Of a stretch of 43,109 nt of DNA, positions 40,501-43,109 are shown in pieces. Location: contig CAZEXP010000017.1 in assembly GCA_964516845.1 (NCBI GenBank), positions 1-43,109 of the forward strand, written 5' to 3'. The translations under genes were made by a program, and so were the position numbers. Each line of letters opens with the position of its first letter. Position 1 is the first letter of the stretch. This DNA is from JAPEKQ01 sp964516845 (GTDB lineage: Bacteria > Joyebacterota > Joyebacteria > Joyebacterales > Joyebacteraceae). The notes beneath the pieces were generated by a model. That model saw only the letters and a program-made list of their open reading frames with translations, was not told the DNA's origin and ran no database searches.

Positions 40501-42987
40501 GCCCTCCTCGATCCGGCCATCAGCGCCGGTCTGAGGACTGTCGGCGTCCACCCAGAGCTCCGAGAAGTCACCCTGGAAGCCCGGGTCACCGAGATCGTCG
40601 CCCACATCGAGCCACGGTGTGTAGTCCACAACTCCGTCGAACAGACCACCGATCACCGCGTCGTCGTTGGTGCCCCACCAGTTGCCGGAAGCATCGCACG
40701 TTCCGGCTCCCTGATTGCGGACTGCAAATGCACCGGTCTGCCCCCCGCCATCGACGAACTCATTGTCGCTGATGTGGATGTTCGGAGCGTCGACATCCAC
40801 AAGAAGCCGGATGCCAAGCGACATGTCGTCAGGAAGGGCGAAATCATTGAACTGCACCGTGTTTCCGGTGATAGCAACGTCCGTGCTCGGCGTCAGCCCG
40901 TAGCTTGAACCCCAAAGCATGAACGCACACGAGGGGTAGGTTGCGTTCGGAGACGGACCACAGGGCTCGAACACGTTGTTCGTGATCGTTGAACTCCTGA
41001 GGCCGACCTGCATGTAGGTGTATCCGCCATTGCGGAACGTGTTCCCGTCGATCGAGGAGTTCTCGAACTGCGAGCTCAGGTTCAGGCTCGCGCCGTCGAA
41101 GACGTTGCCGCTGATGAGCATCCCCGTCGAGTTGTAGACTTTGTTCCCGGCGAAGATTCCACCATCATAGAAGTCGTTGTTCTGGATCGTGAGATCGTCG
41201 AAGACATCCGAGCCATCGAAGTGCGCGAGCGCATAGGAGTCCGTGAACAGCGCGCCATCGACTTCGTTCCGCTCGATCATGATGTCGTCGCCGCTGACGT
41301 TGAACCAGAACGCGCGTCCGGCGACACCGTCGACGATGTTGTTGCGGAATTCGAACCCATCGCTCGTGTTGTCGCAACGGATGAGCTGGCCGGCAGAACC
41401 GTAGCCGGTCAGCGTGAACCCATCGATGACAACGTCGACCGCCTGGATATCAAACAGATGTCCGGTGCCAACGGTGACCACCGACTCGGTCGCCACGCGG
41501 TTGCGCGCGTCCACGCCAGCCTGCGCGCCATGGAGCGTCAGGGTCTTGTTAACGATCAGGTTCTCATCGTCGTAAGGACCTGCGACGACCGTGATCGTCG
41601 CACCAGGACCGGCCGCGTCGATCGCCGCCTGGATGGAGCTGTTGGTCCCGATAGGCATCGGTGACGTGCCGGGCACGGCCGCATACCACGGGCTGTAGCT
41701 CAGGAGACCACCGACCGTTCCGCCCGCCCTCACGATCGTCGGGCCATCGGCGTCGCCCCACCAGTTGAGTTCGGCATCCTGCTCGAGAGCGGTCGATGAG
41801 TAGACCGCATAGCTTCCATTGTCGAAGAAGCTGTTGCCTGTCAGGACCATGGTGATGGTCCCACCGTCCTCGTAGGCGTAGACGCCATAGTCCCAGTGAC
41901 TGATCTCGCTGTTCGTGATTGTCACGTCGAGCAGGCCCGTGGCGTACGGAAAGATGCCGGCCTCATCCAGGACGTCCAGCCCGGTGAAGACGCAGTCGTC
42001 CGCCGTGAAGCTCATCCCCGCCCTGCTCTGACTTGCCTGATAGTCCTCCTCGAGCGGACTCCTCAGCAGCGGCGCGTTCCCACCACTGAGCTTGACGCCC
42101 GGCGCGTACGCGATGACCGCGGAGCCGGTGCACCCGGTCATGTCGCAGTCGACCATCGAGACATCGATGTCGTACGGATACACGCTGGTCTGGTTGCCGT
42201 CCAGCACAGTTCCCGTCACAACGACAGGGATGCCGTAGTCCGGCAGGAGGCCGGCCGCTGTCCAACTCTCGCCCGTGTAATCGTTGTCGTAGATCTCGCA
42301 GTCGGTGATCGTTCCACCCGAGCCATAGCCCGTCTGGATGCCGTTCTGCGCGGTGACGGTCGTCGGACCCTGACCCTGTGTGATAACACGAGTCAGTGCA
42401 ACCGTGAGCCCCTCACCGAGAAGCGCGACGCCCGTCTTCTGATAGTCGTCCACCAGAACGTCGGTCAGAGCGATCGTGTAGGGACCGCCGGTGCCGTCGT
42501 TGTAGGAGTACACGCCGACGCCGTGCTGCGCGCCGCTGAACGTGCTGTTCATGACGTTCAGAACCTCGGCATCGGTCAGGCTGCCGTCACCGTTCCAGAA
42601 GGCGAGCCCGACGAAACGGTAGTTCGTGTCACCCTGATTGTTGCCGTCGATGGTGAGATTGGAGATATCCACATCGACGACCCCGTCGACGAACACGACC
42701 GGGTAGTTGCTGTTCGCCCCGGTCGCGAAGTACGCCGTCAGCGTCACCGGTGACTGGATGATCGTGGAATCAACACCAGCCCCCGTCAGCGTGATGTCGC
42801 CGGTCTGAATGTGTACCTGTTCTACGTACGTGCCCGCCGCGATGACGATGTCATCACCCGCGATAGCCACGTTGACTGCGCCCTGAATCGTGGCGTAGTC
42901 GCCCGGCACGTTGTACGTGGTGGCCATGACCGGCGCCGCACCGAGCACGACGGCCAGCGCCAGAGACAGAAGCAATGCGTGCTTCAT
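37522..42987 (-). CDS. Giant secreted right-handed beta-helix protein with cohesin-like, dockerin-like and FlgD-like modules
   Basis: 1821-residue exported protein; ATG at 42985-42987 with AAGGAG seven bases upstream and a signal peptide of about 22 residues. Residues about 30-1130 are parallel beta-helix in three successive modules. Each module opens with an IQ-AI...GTY type segment (near 34, 448 and 826) and closes with a WWG motif (NWWGDADGP near 407, NWWGTNDDA near 768, NWWGDASGP near 1088) followed by a Y-[ST]/D-PW segment. Then come a cohesin-like domain (about 1140-1270), Ig/Fn3-like repeats, a calcium-loop-like segment (STNYWLGDV at about 1504 to FEDLMMFAMNY at about 1583), a second cohesin-like domain and a FlgD-like tail from about 1736 (NSPNPFNPVTTIAFNVP). 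Probably a surface polysaccharide-binding or adhesive protein; enzymatic residues are not evident. Confidence 0.85.
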   Translation of the reverse strand: MKHALLLSLALAVVLGAAPVMATTYNVPGDYATIQGAVNVAIAGDDIVIAAGTYVEQVHIQTGDITLTGAGVDSTIIQSPVTLTAYFATGANSNYPVVFVDGVVDVDISNLTIDGNNQGDTNYRFVGLAFWNGDGSLTDAEVLNVMNSTFSGAQHGVGVYSYNDGTGGPYTIALTDVLVDDYQKTGVALLGEGLTVALTRVITQGQGPTTVTAQNGIQTGYGSGGTITDCEIYDNDYTGESWTAAGLLPDYGIPVVVTGTVLDGNQTSVYPYDIDVSMVDCDMTGCTGSAVIAYAPGVKLSGGNAPLLRSPLEEDYQASQSRAGMSFTADDCVFTGLDVLDEAGIFPYATGLLDVTITNSEISHWDYGVYAYEDGGTITMVLTGNSFFDNGSYAVYSSTALEQDAELNWWGDADGPTIVRAGGTVGGLLSYSPWYAAVPGTSPMPIGTNSSIQAAIDAAGPGATITVVAGPYDDENLIVNKTLTLHGAQAGVDARNRVATESVVTVGTGHLFDIQAVDVVIDGFTLTGYGSAGQLIRCDNTSDGFEFRNNIVDGVAGRAFWFNVSGDDIMIERNEVDGALFTDSYALAHFDGSDVFDDLTIQNNDFYDGGIFAGNKVYNSTGMLISGNVFDGASLNLSSQFENSSIDGNTFRNGGYTYMQVGLRSSTITNNVFEPCGPSPNATYPSCAFMLWGSSYGLTPSTDVAITGNTVQFNDFALPDDMSLGIRLLVDVDAPNIHISDNEFVDGGGQTGAFAVRNQGAGTCDASGNWWGTNDDAVIGGLFDGVVDYTPWLDVGDDLGDPGFQGDFSELWVDADSPQTGADGRIEEGINLVTASTVNVLPGTYVEAGQIVIDEDVTVLGDASSKPIVMTDSNTGSSGDARAWWLVNAGKDLTIKNMVLDGTGYNIYQAIRAHGTGTAEDCDFRNIGFSQYVGFGIAFMDANWTVHGCTFENIQRVGIIAFGSGVTNAVLEWNTYTGKGDDDWLDYGIEFGGGAVGVANYNTITACQGVAQVDGSTSAGILATDYYGPGTAVSMLGNMINGNTTGVAVGYDATDATVVTAHYNNISGNDSYGMSAEGSAGSIDALHNWWGDASGPLDSNDDTGTGGWHNPGGLGNEVTDYIAYDPWLGKTGSGNIVCDPDPEYLTVAGATKPVAVNYLGGGGGAMYGYSIKFTWDGSVASTTTAVVEQGGLLKDIGTTFFFAAPGIGNEIVVDCALLGSITGAMSAGTMFTIDFTGVAVGTSDIDIEIVNVRDQNNVPLVGFYENDGLLIVDVSAPTIADVEIFNTTLMHTNDYIKNTDGAQVTATVLDDDPAFGVGNIFADLSGLGGGETDNPTGYDWSTGAAVWTIVAPTGVTCDPLNDVVRVDVDATDGIGNPAVQGFAEIIADNTAPTAVTAFDAAPGNQKCDLSWTMGTDDWLDGVVVQRNANVGDHPVYPLFVAAWPTVTPYYPTDHTVGTNVYDGPLAAIADIVVDRNIYYYQAFCYDIARNYGVADVSGASADLSTNYWLGDVAAAMGVWGYNGLVNDADIDKLGFAYHTPPAGSPMDEMDVGPTVHPSYGRLGLPTPDDFVGFEDLMMFAMNYDVVTARVVPLLSGPVEGQLALSLEEMSSDATGLVELALRLDGNIGDVKGISAEFELEGMEFVSARLSDEMSSPAARTFLWAGDDQIDLAILGSGVSIGGSGELARLTFQTTTEEYSVDFASAALRGVENELLDAEFEGYDSTGDIPVAFKLAQNSPNPFNPVTTIAFNVPHESRVAIRVYDVTGRVVRTLVNGVTDPGRHAAVWDGRNDHGENCGSGVYFCVMETPEYRGSHKMMLLK

Positions 42988-43009
42988 TCCAACACTCCTT
43001 TCGTCCGCC

Positions 43010-43068
43010 TGCTGTTACCGGGCCGTGCGCCGAAAGGACCTCCTCCGCCCTCAGGCGCACCAACAGCA
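43010..43068 (-). promoter_or_regulatory. Two-part stem-loop in the leader of the giant protein
   Basis: Outer 7-bp arms TGCTGTT (43010-43016) / AACAGCA (43062-43068) enclose inner 7-bp arms GTGCGCC (43025-43031) / GGCGCAC (43054-43060), 22 bases before the start codon. It may be a leader element or the terminator of a gene beyond the right edge. The remaining bases to 43109 show no gene. Confidence 0.5.
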
Positions 43069-43109
43069 CAGACAGGCGAGCGCCGGGGGGCCGCACCCCT
43101 CCGGTCGCT

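Noticed and set aside
32094..42987. A cellulosome
   Set aside because: Cohesin-like folds are common in FCB-group surface proteins, and no glycoside hydrolase or classical scaffoldin is present. Only a possible surface assembly is proposed.
43010..43109. A cyclic-di-GMP or other known riboswitch before the giant protein
   Set aside because: The stems are clear but the conserved loop sequences of known classes are not visible.

Overview
This 43.1 kb window comes from a GC-rich bacterial genome, almost certainly a metagenome assembly: it contains a 100-N scaffold gap flanked by two identical 55-bp ends. The secreted proteins carry cohesin-like domains and C-terminal FlgD-like / Por-type sorting tails of the form NPFNP...YD-[VA]-[ST]-GR-[RV]-V...G-VYF. 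This points to an uncultured FCB-superphylum lineage (Eisenbacteria, Krumholzibacteriota or Latescibacteria-like). That placement is an inference from protein style, not from a marker gene. Recognisable promoters are sigma70-like (TTGACA or TTGACT, 17 bp, TAGnnT).

Layout. (1) 1-3950, minus strand: a metallo-beta-lactamase-fold lipoprotein followed by two CUT1-type sugar / glycerol-phosphate-type permeases and a UgpB-like binding lipoprotein cut by the window edge; no ATPase is present. (2) 4236-26827, minus strand: 21 tightly packed genes that look like one transcription unit of about 22.6 kb, starting at a promoter plus inverted repeat at 26897-26967. In transcription order they are ssnA-type amidohydrolase, threonine-synthase-like PLP enzyme, molybdenum-hydroxylase 2Fe-2S subunit, PPC/DUF296 protein, split transketolase (N then C), class I aminotransferase, mocA-type nucleotidyltransferase, xdhC, yqeB, molybdenum-hydroxylase FAD subunit, two paralogous YgeW-like carbamoyltransferases, carbamate kinase, adenine deaminase, MFS transporter, and a BmpA/NupOPQ-type nucleoside ABC transporter with murJ inserted between its two permease genes. 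(3) 27231-29613, plus strand: two secreted beta-propeller proteins. (4) 29647-31937, minus strand: a HyuA/dihydropyrimidinase-like amidohydrolase and an alpha/beta hydrolase with an apparently leaderless promoter. (5) 32094-42987, minus strand: five secreted cohesin-like / FlgD-tail proteins, including an 1821-residue beta-helix protein.

How the genes fit together. ssnA, ygeW, carbamate kinase, yqeB, mocA/ygfJ, xdhC, hyuA and Mo-hydroxylase small subunits are the hallmark set of the ygeW-ygeX-hyuA-yqeA-yqeB-ygfJ-ssnA-ygfM-xdhD cluster known from Escherichia coli and gut anaerobes for anaerobic purine/urate breakdown. Here that set is joined to a nucleoside importer and adenine deaminase. This suggests a system that imports nucleosides or nucleobases, deaminates adenine, oxidises the purine, opens the rings, and recovers ATP from ureido groups through carbamoyl phosphate. 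The molybdopterin-binding large subunit, ygfK and a recognisable ygeX are absent from the window, and two carbamoyltransferases with different substrate loops are present. The variant is therefore not a copy of the known cluster.

No tRNA, rRNA, CRISPR array, insertion sequence or phage gene was seen.
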